Of a stretch of 64,000 nucleotides of DNA, positions 34,167 to 43,138 are shown piece after piece (the first letter of the stretch is position 1; every line of letters starts with the position of its first letter). The position numbers and the translations under genes are program-made. The notes beneath the pieces were generated by a model. It was not told the DNA's origin and did not search any database. It worked only from the letters and a program-made list of their open reading frames with translations. The stretch spans positions 186,001 to 250,000 of the forward strand of contig CAWGXI010000016.1 of the NCBI GenBank assembly GCA_963826515.1, given 5' to 3'. The DNA comes from DATFVJ01 sp963826515. Lineage in GTDB: Bacteria; Actinomycetota; Actinomycetes; Streptosporangiales; Streptosporangiaceae.

Positions 34167-34673
34167 ATGTCCAAAAAGCTGTTCAAGCGGACCGCGGCAA
34201 CCGCCGCCGCCTTCGTTGCGATCGGCTCCGCCGGCGCAATGACCCTGCCCAGCGTGGCTACTGCGGCCACGACCCATCAGGCCGCATCGCAAAGTGTGCA
34301 TCAGGTTCTGCCTCAGCACGCAGGTTACTGGTGCTACCGCTGGCCAAGGTGGCGCTGGTGCCCACGTCCGTACCCGTTCCCGTACCCATACCCATTCCCG
34401 CGGCCACGGCCACAGCCACGGCCGCTACCGGAACACAGCGACCACCCTGGCCAACCGGGACGAGGCGACCACCCTGGCCAACCGGGACGAGGCGACCACC
34501 CTGGCCAACCGGGACGAGGCGACCACCCTGGCCAACCGGAACACAGCGACCACCCTGGCCAACCGGGACAAGGCGACCACCCTGGCCAACCGGGACAAGG
34601 CGACCAGCCTGGCCAACCGGGACACGGCAACAACGGCCATGACCAACCGCCCTATCCAGCGCCCCACCACTGA
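34167..34673 (+). CDS. secreted proline-rich repeat protein
   Basis: The 168-residue product starts with a signal peptide (MSKKLFKRTAATAAAFVAIG, cleavage near ATAATT). It continues with a Cys/Trp segment (YWCYRWPRWRWCPRP) and a Pro/Tyr/Arg stretch. It then has about seven 9-residue repeats of the form GDHPGQPGR, ending in a His/Asn tail. The repeats derive from 27-bp units between 34437 and 34640. The exported, extended, charged repeat suggests a cell-envelope role. I know no family for it. The ATG follows AGGAAGG. Confidence 0.65.
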   Translation: MSKKLFKRTAATAAAFVAIGSAGAMTLPSVATAATTHQAASQSVHQVLPQHAGYWCYRWPRWRWCPRPYPFPYPYPFPRPRPQPRPLPEHSDHPGQPGRGDHPGQPGRGDHPGQPGRGDHPGQPEHSDHPGQPGQGDHPGQPGQGDQPGQPGHGNNGHDQPPYPAPHH

Positions 34674-34839
34674 ATTAACGACGGTGACCGTGGGCTGGCG
34701 GGCTGCCAGCTCACGGCGCCGCCCGAAACCGGAACCAAGGCTGCCCGATAGGTCGGGCAGCCAGTCCCGGGGGATATCGCTGGCCCGGAGCCGCACGCTC
34801 CGTCCCTGCCGTGATTTCGATCCGCCGGCCACCGACGCG

Positions 34840-35171
34840 TCGTCCTCACCCATAGTCCGCCGCAGCATCTCCTTCACCGCCGTGATGACCTCGTCCAGGT
34901 CGAGGATCTGCGCCTGCACCGCCTCACGGAAGGCGATTAACTGACCGGTGAGGCCAAGAGCGCGTTCGCCGGCCCGCCTGATCTGGGTGAGGTGGCTCGT
35001 GGCCGCCCCGCAGCGCTCCGCGTAGCCGGCTCCGGTCACGGCGGCCAACAGCTGCTCCGTGGCGAAGCCGACGTATTTGAGGATCACGGCGAACAGGTTG
35101 CTGAAATCCTGTGCGCGCCGACCGAGGCTCAGGCGTCCGCCGTCAGCACCTCGCACATGCTGGTGGGGCAT
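34840..35171 (-). pseudogene. histidine kinase dimerisation-domain fragment
   Basis: The peptide RAQDFSNLFAVILKYVGFAT, ATSHLTQIRRAGERALGLTG and LDLDEVITAVKEMLRRTMGED matches the HisKA region of sensor kinases, normally AHDFNNLLAVI...RRAGERA. The phospho-accepting His is replaced by Gln (QDF, codon at 35109-35111), and the ATPase domain that should follow is missing. It is a dead fragment. Confidence 0.65.
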
Positions 35172-35365
35172 CGCGCCTGAGCCTCCCGGTGACCATCGAC
35201 GGTCCTGCTATGCCACCCGATGCTTGGAGGAAGGGCCGGCCAGCCGCGTTCCCCACGTTGGCGTCACCGGCTCTCCCGGTTCGAGCATGCTGAGCAGGTC
35301 GCCGGTCCAGAAGGCGCTCGGCGGGCAGGTCGTCGGCTCAGCCGGTCCCAGCCGGCAACCGGCGG

Positions 35366-35938
35366 TTGCGCGTGGCGCCCGGCCTGGTCAGGCCGGGCGC
35401 GGGCGAGGCGTTGATCGGCGGCATCCCTTACCGCCGCCTCGCCCGGCCCCGCCGCTCGGCCGGCGCGATGCTCGAGACAACAGGCTCCCACCCGGGGCGC
35501 CGGGCCCGCGACCACCTGCGCGTCCTCGCCGCCGCGGACGGCAACGCCGATCGCCGTGTGGACGAGGTCCTCGACCGGGTCGACCTTGCGCCGGTCGCGC
35601 GCCGGCGCGTCCGCGAGTTCTCCCTCGGCCTGCGGCAACGCCCCGGCCTTGCCGCGGCCCTCCTCGGCGACCCGCAGGTGCTCCTCCTCGACGAGCCGGC
35701 CAACGGGCTCGACCCCGCCGGCGTGGCGTGGCTCCGTGGTCTGCTGCGCGGCTTGCCGAGCGATGGCCGCACCATCGTCTTCGCCAGCCACGTGCTCAGC
35801 GAGGTTGCCCAGACGGTCGACCACGTGGTGATCGTCAACGGCGGGCAGCTACGCTTCGCGGGGCCGCTGCGCGAGATCGGCGACACGAACAACGCGCTGG
35901 AGTCGGCGTTCCTGAAACTGACCGTGGCGCGAGGCTGA
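35366..35938 (+). pseudogene. ABC transporter ATP-binding protein lacking its Walker A region
   Basis: From LVRPGAGEALIGGIPYRRLA onward the frame matches a DrrA/CcmA-like ABC ATPase. It has the signature variant EFSLGLRQRPGLAAALLGDP, Walker B VLLLDEPANGLDP and the switch His in FASHVLSEV. The P-loop and the first 40-50 residues are absent. Upstream DNA reads GPSRQPAVARGARPG where GPNGAGKTT would be expected. The gene is immediately upstream of an intact partner permease. The protein should not bind ATP normally. Confidence 0.65.
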
Positions 35939-35963
35939 CCGCCAGCAAGCGATGTGACGCCGC

Positions 35964-36004
35964 GCGGCAGCCGTTAAGTCCTAATGACCCAAAACGGCTG
36001 CCGC
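35964..36004. repeat. 12-bp inverted repeat of the GGCAGCCGTTAA element
   Basis: GCGGCAGCCGTT (35964-35975) and its complement AACGGCTGCCGC (35993-36004) flank 17 bases. It joins two opposed copies of the half-element found singly at many other sites in the window. It lies between the ABC ATPase and permease genes and could form a transcript hairpin. Confidence 0.75.
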
Positions 36005-36089
36005 AGTGTGGCACGGACCGTCAGCTGGGCGCCCCGCGCCGCGCGCCTACCCGGCCGGCGGTGCCCGCTTATTGCCAAGGAGACCACCC

Positions 36090-36836
36090 GTGTCGCCCAT
36101 GATCCACAGCGAGTTCCGCAAGCTCACCTCCGTCCGCGGCCGGTGGCTGCTGCTCGCCGCAGGACCGCTGATCGTCGTGGCCGGCGTCACCGGTCTCGTC
36201 GAGTCCGGCGGGAATGTGCACGATCCCGCGGTGCAGAGCAAGGCTTTCGCGCACGTCGGTCTCGCCGCGATATTCACCCTCGTCTTCGGCATCCTCGCCG
36301 TCGCGGGCGAGTACCGGCACGGCACCATTACCGACACCTACCTCAGCTTTCCCGAGCGCGGCCGTGTCGTCGCTGCCAAGCTGACTGTCTATGGGCTGAT
36401 CGGCGCGGCCGCCGGGCAGGTGTCCGCTGCTGCCGCTCTCGCTGCCACGGCGGCGTGGTGGGCCGCGAAGGGCGGCGCCTTCCATTTGCCCGCGGGCGGC
36501 ACCTGGCTGACCCTTTGGCGGGGGTCTAGCCGCCAAGGGTCAGCCGCGTTCGCCGCGATCAGCGTCGGCCTTGGCGCACTCGTCCGTAACCTTGCCGGCG
36601 CGGTCGCCACCGCGCTCGCATGGATCGCTCTGATCGAAGGCATCACCGGGCAGTTGCTCGGATCCGGGCTCGCGCGCTGGCTGCCCTTCTACGCCAGCGA
36701 GGCCCTCGACCGGGCGAACATGTCCGCCGCCCGCGGGCTGCTCCCGCAGTGGGCGGGCGGACTGGTGCTGGCCGGTTACGCGGCCGCATTCGCCACTGCC
36801 GCCGTCCTCGCTACGCTCAAACGCGATGTCACCTAG
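36090..36836 (+). CDS. ABC-2 type transporter permease
   Basis: The 248-residue membrane protein has about six helices and the usual start IHSEFRKLTSVRGRWLLLAA. Other segments are AHVGLAAIFTLVFGILAVAGEYRHGTI (split by the conserved EYRHGT loop), VYGLIGAAAGQVSAAAALAA, VGLGALVRNLAGAVATALAW and the final VLAGYAAAFATAAVLATL. It would pair with the upstream ATPase, which lacks its P-loop. The GTG has AAGGAG seven bases upstream. Confidence 0.85.
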   Translation: MSPMIHSEFRKLTSVRGRWLLLAAGPLIVVAGVTGLVESGGNVHDPAVQSKAFAHVGLAAIFTLVFGILAVAGEYRHGTITDTYLSFPERGRVVAAKLTVYGLIGAAAGQVSAAAALAATAAWWAAKGGAFHLPAGGTWLTLWRGSSRQGSAAFAAISVGLGALVRNLAGAVATALAWIALIEGITGQLLGSGLARWLPFYASEALDRANMSAARGLLPQWAGGLVLAGYAAAFATAAVLATLKRDVT

Positions 36837-36924
36837 GAAACCTGCCGCCCTGCGCGGCGGCGCCGCGCTTGACGACGGGCGAGATCGGGCTTGAGCTGGC
36901 TGAGGCGGCTGCGTGAACTCATGA

Positions 36925-37452
36925 TCATTCCTCCTCCGCCCTTGCTTTGATCTCGGCCAGTGCCGCGAGGCCGGCCCGCAAGCCGGCCAGATCGGCCGGC
37001 GAAAGCAGCCGGGCGAGTTGGGCGTCCACTACCTCCACACCGGCGCGGACCGCGGTGGCGGCGGCCCGGCCCCGGTAGGTGAGCGCGATCGACATCCGGC
37101 GACGATCATCGGGATTGACCTCGCGCTCCAGGTAGCCCCGGATGACCAGGGTGTCGATCAGCTGACTGGCCGCCTGCTTGGTGACCCCCAGCTCGTGGAT
37201 CAGGTCGCCCGGCGAACCGCCGGAGCGCGCTAAAGCGGCCACCACGAACGGCCCGTTCCTTGGCATGTCGTCGAACCCCGCCGCCGTGAGGCGGACGCTG
37301 ATGGCACGCGCATACGCGCCGCGTGCGGCCCGGAGCAGCGCGGGAATCGCGACGTCGTATTCGGCGGATGAGCCTTCTGCGGCGGATGAGCCTTCTGCGG
37401 CGGGTGAGGAGTGCACGCAAGAAAGGTAGAACGGCCGATTCCCGGTAGTCAA
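36925..37452 (-). CDS. MarR-family transcriptional regulator
   Basis: The 175-residue protein has a winged helix with recognition region DLIHELGVTKQAASQLIDTL and the wing REVNPDDRRRMSIALTYRG, then a C-terminal dimerisation helix. An N-terminal tail includes a duplicated AAEGSS segment from an 18-bp tandem repeat (37364-37399). It is divergent from the hydrolase fragment/P450 pair and could control it. Confidence 0.85.
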   Translation of the reverse strand: MTTGNRPFYLSCVHSSPAAEGSSAAEGSSAEYDVAIPALLRAARGAYARAISVRLTAAGFDDMPRNGPFVVAALARSGGSPGDLIHELGVTKQAASQLIDTLVIRGYLEREVNPDDRRRMSIALTYRGRAAATAVRAGVEVVDAQLARLLSPADLAGLRAGLAALAEIKARAEEE

Positions 37453-37579
37453 TGAAATTTACAGTCAATAAACTAGACCAGTATTGCCTGAGGGCTGTCG
37501 TGAAGTTGGTTACTGACCCGTCCCGCCGGGCGGATCGAACGTTAGAGTCTGCAGCAGGCGGGACAATACGGTACGCGGA

Positions 37580-37766
37580 GGTCGGCGTGGCCAGCTCACA
37601 TGTGACGGTTGGGCCGAGAGACCATCACGTCCTCGCGCCACAGGCGGGGCTGGCGTTCTCTCCGAACGCCGGGCTTGAGATGTTCTCGGACGCCGGGCAC
37701 TACCCGATGGTCGAGACGCCGGTGGCGCCCGCGACGTCCATCGAGGAGTTCCTGGGGCGGGAGTGA
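37580..37766 (+). pseudogene. alpha/beta hydrolase C-terminal fragment
   Basis: The tail peptide LEMFSDAGHYPMVETPVAPA, TSIEEFLGRE includes the catalytic His (AGHYP) and last helix of an alpha/beta hydrolase. The nucleophile and oxyanion parts are missing. Its stop overlaps the P450 start (GTGA), so it may still be translated as a leader. Confidence 0.55.
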
Positions 37767-39094
37767 CGGCGGTGCCCCGGCCCGACACCGAAGTCGTGTT
37801 CGACCCGGTGACCTATGTCAGCGGGGTACCCTTCGACGCTCTTGCCCGGCTCCGGCGGCACAGGCGCGTCGCCTGGGTGGACGAGATTCCCGTTCTCGGC
37901 TGGCCGGGAGGGCCAGGCTTCTGGCTCGTGCTCAGGCACGCCGACGTCGAGTCGGTGCTGCGGCGGCCGCGGCTGTTTTCTTCCTGGCTCGGCGCGACGC
38001 AGACTCGCGACCCGGCGACACCCCAGGCCCTCGCCTATGTCCGCCGGATGATGCTGAACATGGATCCGCCGGAGCACGCACGGCTGCGGCGGCTGCTCGG
38101 CCGGTCGTTCACCCCGCGCGCGGTGGCCCAGCTCGACCACCGCATCCGCGGGCACGCGCGTGCGATCTGCGATCGTGTCCTTACCGGCGAACGGGGCGAG
38201 TGCGACTTCGCCAAGGACCTGGCCGCCGACCTGCCGCTGCTCACCCTGGCAGATGTCCTCGGCGTGCCGGACCAGGACCGCTGGCTGCTGTTCGACTGGT
38301 CCAACCGGGTAATCGGCTACCAGGATCCCGACTACGCCTCGTCGGCCGAATTCGACCCGTCCGCTGGGACGGCGATGGCCAGGGAGGCGTTGTCGCTGCG
38401 GCCGGCGCCGGACGACGGCGGCCGCCTGCCCGACCCCCGCACCCGCGAAGGCATGCCCGACCTCTACGCGTACGCCCACCTGCTTGCGGAAACCAAGCGG
38501 CGCCGCCCCGGTGACGACGTCATGTCCATCCTCCTCGCGCAGGTCGACGACGACGGCGGCCGGGTATCGGTCGAGGAGTTCGAGAACATGTTCTGGCTGT
38601 TCGCCGTCGCGGGCAACGAGACCCTGCGCAACGGCCTGCCCGGCGCGTGCATCGCGCTGCTCGAGCACCCGGCGGCACAGGATGAGCTGCGCGCCGATCC
38701 CGCTCTGCTGCCTACGGCGGTCGAGGAGATGCTGCGCTGGTGGACGCCGGTAATGACGTTCCGCCGTACGGCAACCGCCGACCTCAAGCTCGGCGGGCAG
38801 CGCATCCGCGAAGGTGACAAGGTTGTCGTCTCGTTCACTTCGGCCAACCGTGACGACGATGTCTTCCGCGACGCTGACCGCTTCGACATCCGCCGCCAGC
38901 CCAATCCGCACCTGGCATTCGGCCACGGCCCGCACTTCTGCCTCGGCGCCCACCTCGCCCGCATCCAGATGCGCGCCTTGTTCGACGAGGTGCTGGCCCG
39001 CACGTCCTCGCTCTGCTACGCCGGCGAGCCTTCCTACCTGCGCTCGAGCTTCCAGCGGGGGGTCAAGCGGCTCGCCGTCGCATGGACCGCATAG
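37763..39094 (+). CDS. cytochrome P450
   Basis: The 443-residue haem monooxygenase has the I-helix motif AVAGNETLRN, the ExxR motif in VEEMLRWW, and the haem-binding loop FGHGPHFCLGAHLAR with the thiolate ligand Cys393. The AGNET variant is frequent in steroid/fatty-acid side-chain hydroxylases (CYP125/142-like), but the substrate is not predictable. Electrons must come from a ferredoxin encoded elsewhere. The GTG overlaps the stop of the preceding fragment. Confidence 0.93.
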   Translation: MTAVPRPDTEVVFDPVTYVSGVPFDALARLRRHRRVAWVDEIPVLGWPGGPGFWLVLRHADVESVLRRPRLFSSWLGATQTRDPATPQALAYVRRMMLNMDPPEHARLRRLLGRSFTPRAVAQLDHRIRGHARAICDRVLTGERGECDFAKDLAADLPLLTLADVLGVPDQDRWLLFDWSNRVIGYQDPDYASSAEFDPSAGTAMAREALSLRPAPDDGGRLPDPRTREGMPDLYAYAHLLAETKRRRPGDDVMSILLAQVDDDGGRVSVEEFENMFWLFAVAGNETLRNGLPGACIALLEHPAAQDELRADPALLPTAVEEMLRWWTPVMTFRRTATADLKLGGQRIREGDKVVVSFTSANRDDDVFRDADRFDIRRQPNPHLAFGHGPHFCLGAHLARIQMRALFDEVLARTSSLCYAGEPSYLRSSFQRGVKRLAVAWTA

Positions 39095-39121
39095 CAGAGC
39101 TGGCGTCGTCCGCCTGGCGGC

Positions 39122-40903
39122 TCACAAGTCGAGGACCAGGTCGTCGCGTGGCTGCGAGCAGCAGATGAGCGCGCTTCCCCCGGCGGGGCTGTCGATCGGT
39201 TCGGGGGTGTAGCCGACCGCTCCCGACATGACGGCTGTCTCGCACGTGTGGCACACCCCGGTGCGGCATGACCAGCGCACCGGCACGTCGCAGGCCTCGG
39301 CGAGCTCGAGCAGGCTGGCGTAGCCAGGATCCCATCGCGCGGTCAGATCGCTGCGCGCGAACGCGACGAGGGGGCCGCTGCCTGGCGGGCCCGCGGGCGG
39401 GTGCGGCGGCCGGGCCGGTGCGGCCGCGATGCCGGGCGTGCTCGCCGGCCCGGCGCCGAAGACCTCCGTGCGGATCCGGGCCGCCCCGATACCGATCGCG
39501 ACCAGGGCAGCGGACACATCGGCCATGAAGGCGCCGGGACCGCAGATGTATCCCTCGCCGTCGCGGGGCAGGCCCAAGCCCGCCAGGACAGGCGCCGAGA
39601 GCCGTCCCGCCGTCTGGTAGTCGCGCCCCGGGATGTCGCCGGGGCCTGGACGGCTGTAGCAGATATGGCGATGCGCGCTCTGAAGCATGGCAAGCAAGGA
39701 GCGGGACTCCGCCGCAAACGGCTCATCTGCTCCGCTGCGCGCCCCGTGTAGCCACCAGATGTCCCGGCCGGACCGGGCAGCGGCCAGCGTGTGCAGCATG
39801 GCGAGCACGGGTGTCGCGCCGACACCCGCGCTGATCAGCAGGACCGGCGCCTCTCCCGGGCGCAGGGTGAAGGTGCCGCGGGGTGCGGCTACCTCGAGTT
39901 GGTCGCCCACCCGCAGCCTGGTGTGCACGAACTGGCTGGCGGCGCCGTGGCGCTCCCGCTTGACACTGATCCGGTACTGGTCGGCGCCCGTCGCGCCGGA
40001 CAATGAGTAGCTGCGCAGCAGCGGCCTGCCGCCGGGTTCAGGGCGCAGCCGCACCGTCAGGAACTGTCCAGGCAACGCGGCCGGCACGCGCGCGCCCTGC
40101 GGGTCGGCCATACGCACCGAGACCACCGTCTCGCTCTCCCGCTCGATCGCGGTCACCGCAAGCCGGCGGAACCCGGGCCACGCAGGCGGCGGGCTCGCCG
40201 CGGCAAGGCCCGGGTTGCCAGCAGCATCAGCCGGCCGGGCGGACTGGCCGAGCATCGCCTCGAAGGACGTCTTCCAGCCCGCGCTGAGCGCCGGGATCCG
40301 CAGCGCGCGCAATAGCTGCTTGCGCGGATGCCTGGGCAGGTAGAGCAGCGCGTCGATCTCCGCAACCGTCATGCCTTCCGGCCCTGAGGCGACCTTCACG
40401 ATCTCGTCCCCGGCCTGCACGGCACCCTCGGTAAGCACCCGGAAATAGAACCCGGGCCTGTGATGGGAGACAAGCAGCGCTGGCACGCGAGGATCATCCA
40501 GCCTGATGCCAACCCGGTAGCAGGTGACCCGTGGCTGGGTCACCTCGAAGACCGCCTCGCCAATCTGGTACCGGTCGCCGATGCACACCTCGTCGTCGGC
40601 CAGGTTCTGCACGGTGAAGTTCTCCCCGAACTGCCCGTACTCGAATTCGTCGCGGCCGAGCACGCCCTGCCAGTAGCGGTAGGACTCGATCTGGTAGACG
40701 AACACCGCGCGGTGCTCGCCGCCGTGCCCGGCTAGATCCCCTTGCCCGTCACCATCGATATTGAGCCGCCGCACCATTTGCCGCCCGCTGACCGGGCGCT
40801 TCCACACCGCCGTGTGGACCGTTCTGCCATGCCACCGCAGGTCCTGCGGCAGCCCCACATTGACCGACAGCAGACCGCCGACGCGCTGCTCCGATGCGAC
40901 CAT
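39122..40903 (-). CDS. MOSC domain / FAD-NAD reductase / 2Fe-2S ferredoxin fusion
   Basis: The 593-residue protein has three parts. Residues 1-215 are a YiiM-like MOSC domain (HGGEHRAVFVYQIESYRYWQ, GQFGENFTV, PRVTCYRVGIRLDDPR) that may bind molybdenum cofactor through Cys. Residues about 245-480 are an FNR-type reductase (RSYSLSG flavin site, ISAGVGATPVLAML NAD site, YICGPGAFM). The C-terminus is a plant-type 2Fe-2S domain with Cys546, Cys551, Cys554 and Cys581/582. It may pass electrons from NAD(P)H to a molybdenum-type site. It is convergent with the P450, 27 bp away. Confidence 0.9.
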   Translation of the reverse strand: MVASEQRVGGLLSVNVGLPQDLRWHGRTVHTAVWKRPVSGRQMVRRLNIDGDGQGDLAGHGGEHRAVFVYQIESYRYWQGVLGRDEFEYGQFGENFTVQNLADDEVCIGDRYQIGEAVFEVTQPRVTCYRVGIRLDDPRVPALLVSHHRPGFYFRVLTEGAVQAGDEIVKVASGPEGMTVAEIDALLYLPRHPRKQLLRALRIPALSAGWKTSFEAMLGQSARPADAAGNPGLAAASPPPAWPGFRRLAVTAIERESETVVSVRMADPQGARVPAALPGQFLTVRLRPEPGGRPLLRSYSLSGATGADQYRISVKRERHGAASQFVHTRLRVGDQLEVAAPRGTFTLRPGEAPVLLISAGVGATPVLAMLHTLAAARSGRDIWWLHGARSGADEPFAAESRSLLAMLQSAHRHICYSRPGPGDIPGRDYQTAGRLSAPVLAGLGLPRDGEGYICGPGAFMADVSAALVAIGIGAARIRTEVFGAGPASTPGIAAAPARPPHPPAGPPGSGPLVAFARSDLTARWDPGYASLLELAEACDVPVRWSCRTGVCHTCETAVMSGAVGYTPEPIDSPAGGSALICCSQPRDDLVLDL

Positions 40904-40968
40904 AGGTTCAGCTCCTCACGGCAATGGCCGGCACATTGAAACGGTCGCCGCGAACGTGACGCGGCGCT

Positions 40969-42000
40969 CTAGTCACCGCCGGCGAGACGGCGGTCGCGCT
41001 GCTGCGCGCCCATCTCGCCGTAGGGATAGTCGGTGGCTCCCGGGTCGCTCGCGGCGTCGAGCGCAGCGGTTTCCGCCGGGGTGAGGCGCAGCTCAGCCGC
41101 CCGAAGGTTCGTCTCGAGCTGGCTGGCCGTGCGGGCGCCGAGGATGGTCGAGGTCACCGCGGGCCTGGCGGTCACCCAGGCCAGCGCGATCTCAGGCATA
41201 GACACACCCCGCTCGTCCGCGACCTTCTGTACCGCGTCGATGACGTCCCAGGTGTGCTGGGTGCCTCGCCGGTCGTAGGCCTCCATGCCGCGGCCCGCGT
41301 CCTCGCCGAGCCGGGTGGCGCCCGCCGGGCGCTGATCGCGCTTGTATTTGCCCGACAGCCAGCCGCCGCCGAGCGGGCCCCACGGCAGCAGACCAAGGCC
41401 CGCGTCCATCGCGGCGGGCACGATCTCCCACTCGATCTCGCGCACCAGCAGGCTGTACTGCGGCTGAAGGGTTACCGGCCCGGCGATGTTCAGCGCGCGG
41501 GCCAGGTGCACCGCCTTCGTCAGCTGCCAGCCGGTGAAGTTCGACAGCCCGTAGTAGCGGATCTTGCCAGCGCGCACGAACCCATCGAGCGCGCGCAGCG
41601 TTTCCTCCATCGGCGTCCACGGATCAAACGCGTGGACCTGATACAGGTCGACCACGTCGAGCCCGAGCCTGCGGAGCGAACTGTCAAGCGCGCGAGTCAG
41701 ATGCCGCGCAGAAAGCCCGGCAGCGTTCGGATCACCGGCCAGCGGGAAGCGGCCCTTGGTGGCCAGCACCACCGGCTCGGTGAGCTCCGCCGGCCGGTTG
41801 GCGAACCAGCGGCCGATGATTTCCTCCGACGCACCCTTGCTGTACACGTCGGCCGTGTCCACCAGCGTTCCGCCCGCCTCGGCGAAACGGTCCAGCTGGC
41901 CGTGCGACGTCGCCTCGTCAGTCTCGGCGCCGAAGGTCATGGTCCCAAGGCAAAGGCTCGACACGGCGCAGCCGCTGCGGCCCAGCGTGCGATAGTCCAT
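40969..42000 (-). CDS. aldo/keto reductase
   Basis: The 343-residue TIM-barrel NADPH reductase has the catalytic Asp and Tyr in GGTLVDTADVYSKGASEE, Lys in VVLATKGRF and His in DLYQVHAFDPWTP. The cofactor loop is STILGARTASQLETNL. It belongs to the YajO/AKR11-14-like bacterial group. It reduces aldehydes or ketones; the substrate is unknown. It is transcribed in the same direction as the MOSC-reductase, 65 bp upstream of it. Confidence 0.92.
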   Translation of the reverse strand: MDYRTLGRSGCAVSSLCLGTMTFGAETDEATSHGQLDRFAEAGGTLVDTADVYSKGASEEIIGRWFANRPAELTEPVVLATKGRFPLAGDPNAAGLSARHLTRALDSSLRRLGLDVVDLYQVHAFDPWTPMEETLRALDGFVRAGKIRYYGLSNFTGWQLTKAVHLARALNIAGPVTLQPQYSLLVREIEWEIVPAAMDAGLGLLPWGPLGGGWLSGKYKRDQRPAGATRLGEDAGRGMEAYDRRGTQHTWDVIDAVQKVADERGVSMPEIALAWVTARPAVTSTILGARTASQLETNLRAAELRLTPAETAALDAASDPGATDYPYGEMGAQQRDRRLAGGD

Positions 42001-42058
42001 ATTCTCAACTTAGCGGCCAATGTCCCTTGAACCTCGCCAGGCCCTCCGGACTACCTTG

Positions 42059-42152
42059 CCGGCCCGTTGGCCCGGCCCCGTTGGCCCGGCCCCGTTGGCC
42101 CGGCCCCGTTGGCGCGGCCCCGTTGCCCCGGCCCCGTTGGCCCGGCCCGGCG
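42059..42152. repeat. 14-bp tandem repeat, about six copies
   Basis: Head-to-tail units of CCCCGTTGGCCCGG. They lie 60-150 bp upstream of the aldo/keto reductase start and before the TMEM175 remnant. Confidence 0.9.
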
Positions 42153-42311
42153 CGTGGCAGGACGAGCCGTGGGAAGGCGCCGACCCTGACCGCGCAGCCA
42201 TCCGGTCCTATCCTTCGTTGGGGTTGTCCGGCGTTGTTTCCTTCGTTGGGTTGCCCGGCGTTGGGTTTCCCGGTGCTGGATCCCCGCACGGGGAGCGGAT
42301 CGGGGGGCGGT

Positions 42312-43032
42312 ATGTCTGCTGAGGCCTCTGATGCCGGGCTGGTGACGACGAGCCGGCTGGAAGCGTTCAGCGATGGGGTGTTCGCCATCGCCATCACACT
42401 GCTGGTACTTGACATCGCGGTTCCAGCGGCACGAGAAGGCAGGCTGTGGGCGGAACTGGGCGGTTTGTGGCCGCACTACGGCGCCTACGCGATCAGCTTC
42501 CTGACCATCGGGGTGATGTGAGCCAACCGTCACAGCATGATGCATCAGGTCGGCGAGGTAGATCCGACATTGATCTACCTCAACCTCCGCGCTGCTCGCG
42601 ATCGTTGCCTTCATTCCGTTCCCGACCGGGGTACTGGCCGCCTACCTGGGGCAGGCCGGGACCGAGCACGCTGCGGGCATGGCCACCGGCGGCGCCAACG
42701 CAACGGCTGCCATCGGCCTGTACGGGCTGACCATGATCGTCCTGGCGATCGCGTTCAGCCTCCTGTGGCTGCATCTGCGCCGCAGGCCTGAGATCCTGAC
42801 CTGGCACGCGTCTGCTGCCGTAATCAATCGCGCACTTGCCTACTCTTCCTTGGGCGGCGCGGTGTATGTAGTCGCGACCGCCATCAGCGTCATCGTCCCT
42901 TACGTCTTGCTGGCTATCTACGCAGTGCTCGTGGTCGTCTTCGCGGTAGCGGCAGCCGGCCAGACGGTGACCGGGACGTCGGCCCCGGACCCGCAGAATC
43001 CGGATCCGCAGAATCCGGATCCGCAGAACTGA
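42312..43032 (+). pseudogene. TMEM175-type potassium channel (DUF1211), nonsense and frameshift
   Basis: The N-terminus carries the signature RLEAFSDGVFAIAITLLVLD of bacterial TMEM175-like K+ channels. A TGA at 42519-42521 stands where Trp is expected (IGVM, stop, ANRHSMMHQV). About 70 bases later the frame changes before LLAIVAFIPFPTGVLAAYLG. It then runs through IGLYGLTMIVLAIAFSLLW and VYVVATAISVIVPYVLLAIY to a stop at 43030-43032. Both lesions together make it a pseudogene. The 3' end has a 15-bp repeat (NPDPQ units). GGGGGCGG precedes the ATG. Confidence 0.75.
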
Positions 43033-43138
43033 GCCACGAGGCGGTGCCGCTCGCGTCGGGTGCCCGGCTTCGGCGGTCCCTCGCCTCCTGACCGGATCGG
43101 TGGCAAGCTGGCCAGATGAGCAGCGGCAAGCTGGCCAG

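Noticed and set aside
34334..34633. Gly/Trp-rich minus-strand repeat frame
   Set aside because: It is the complement of the GDHPGQPGR repeats. The plus strand has the signal peptide and ribosome site.
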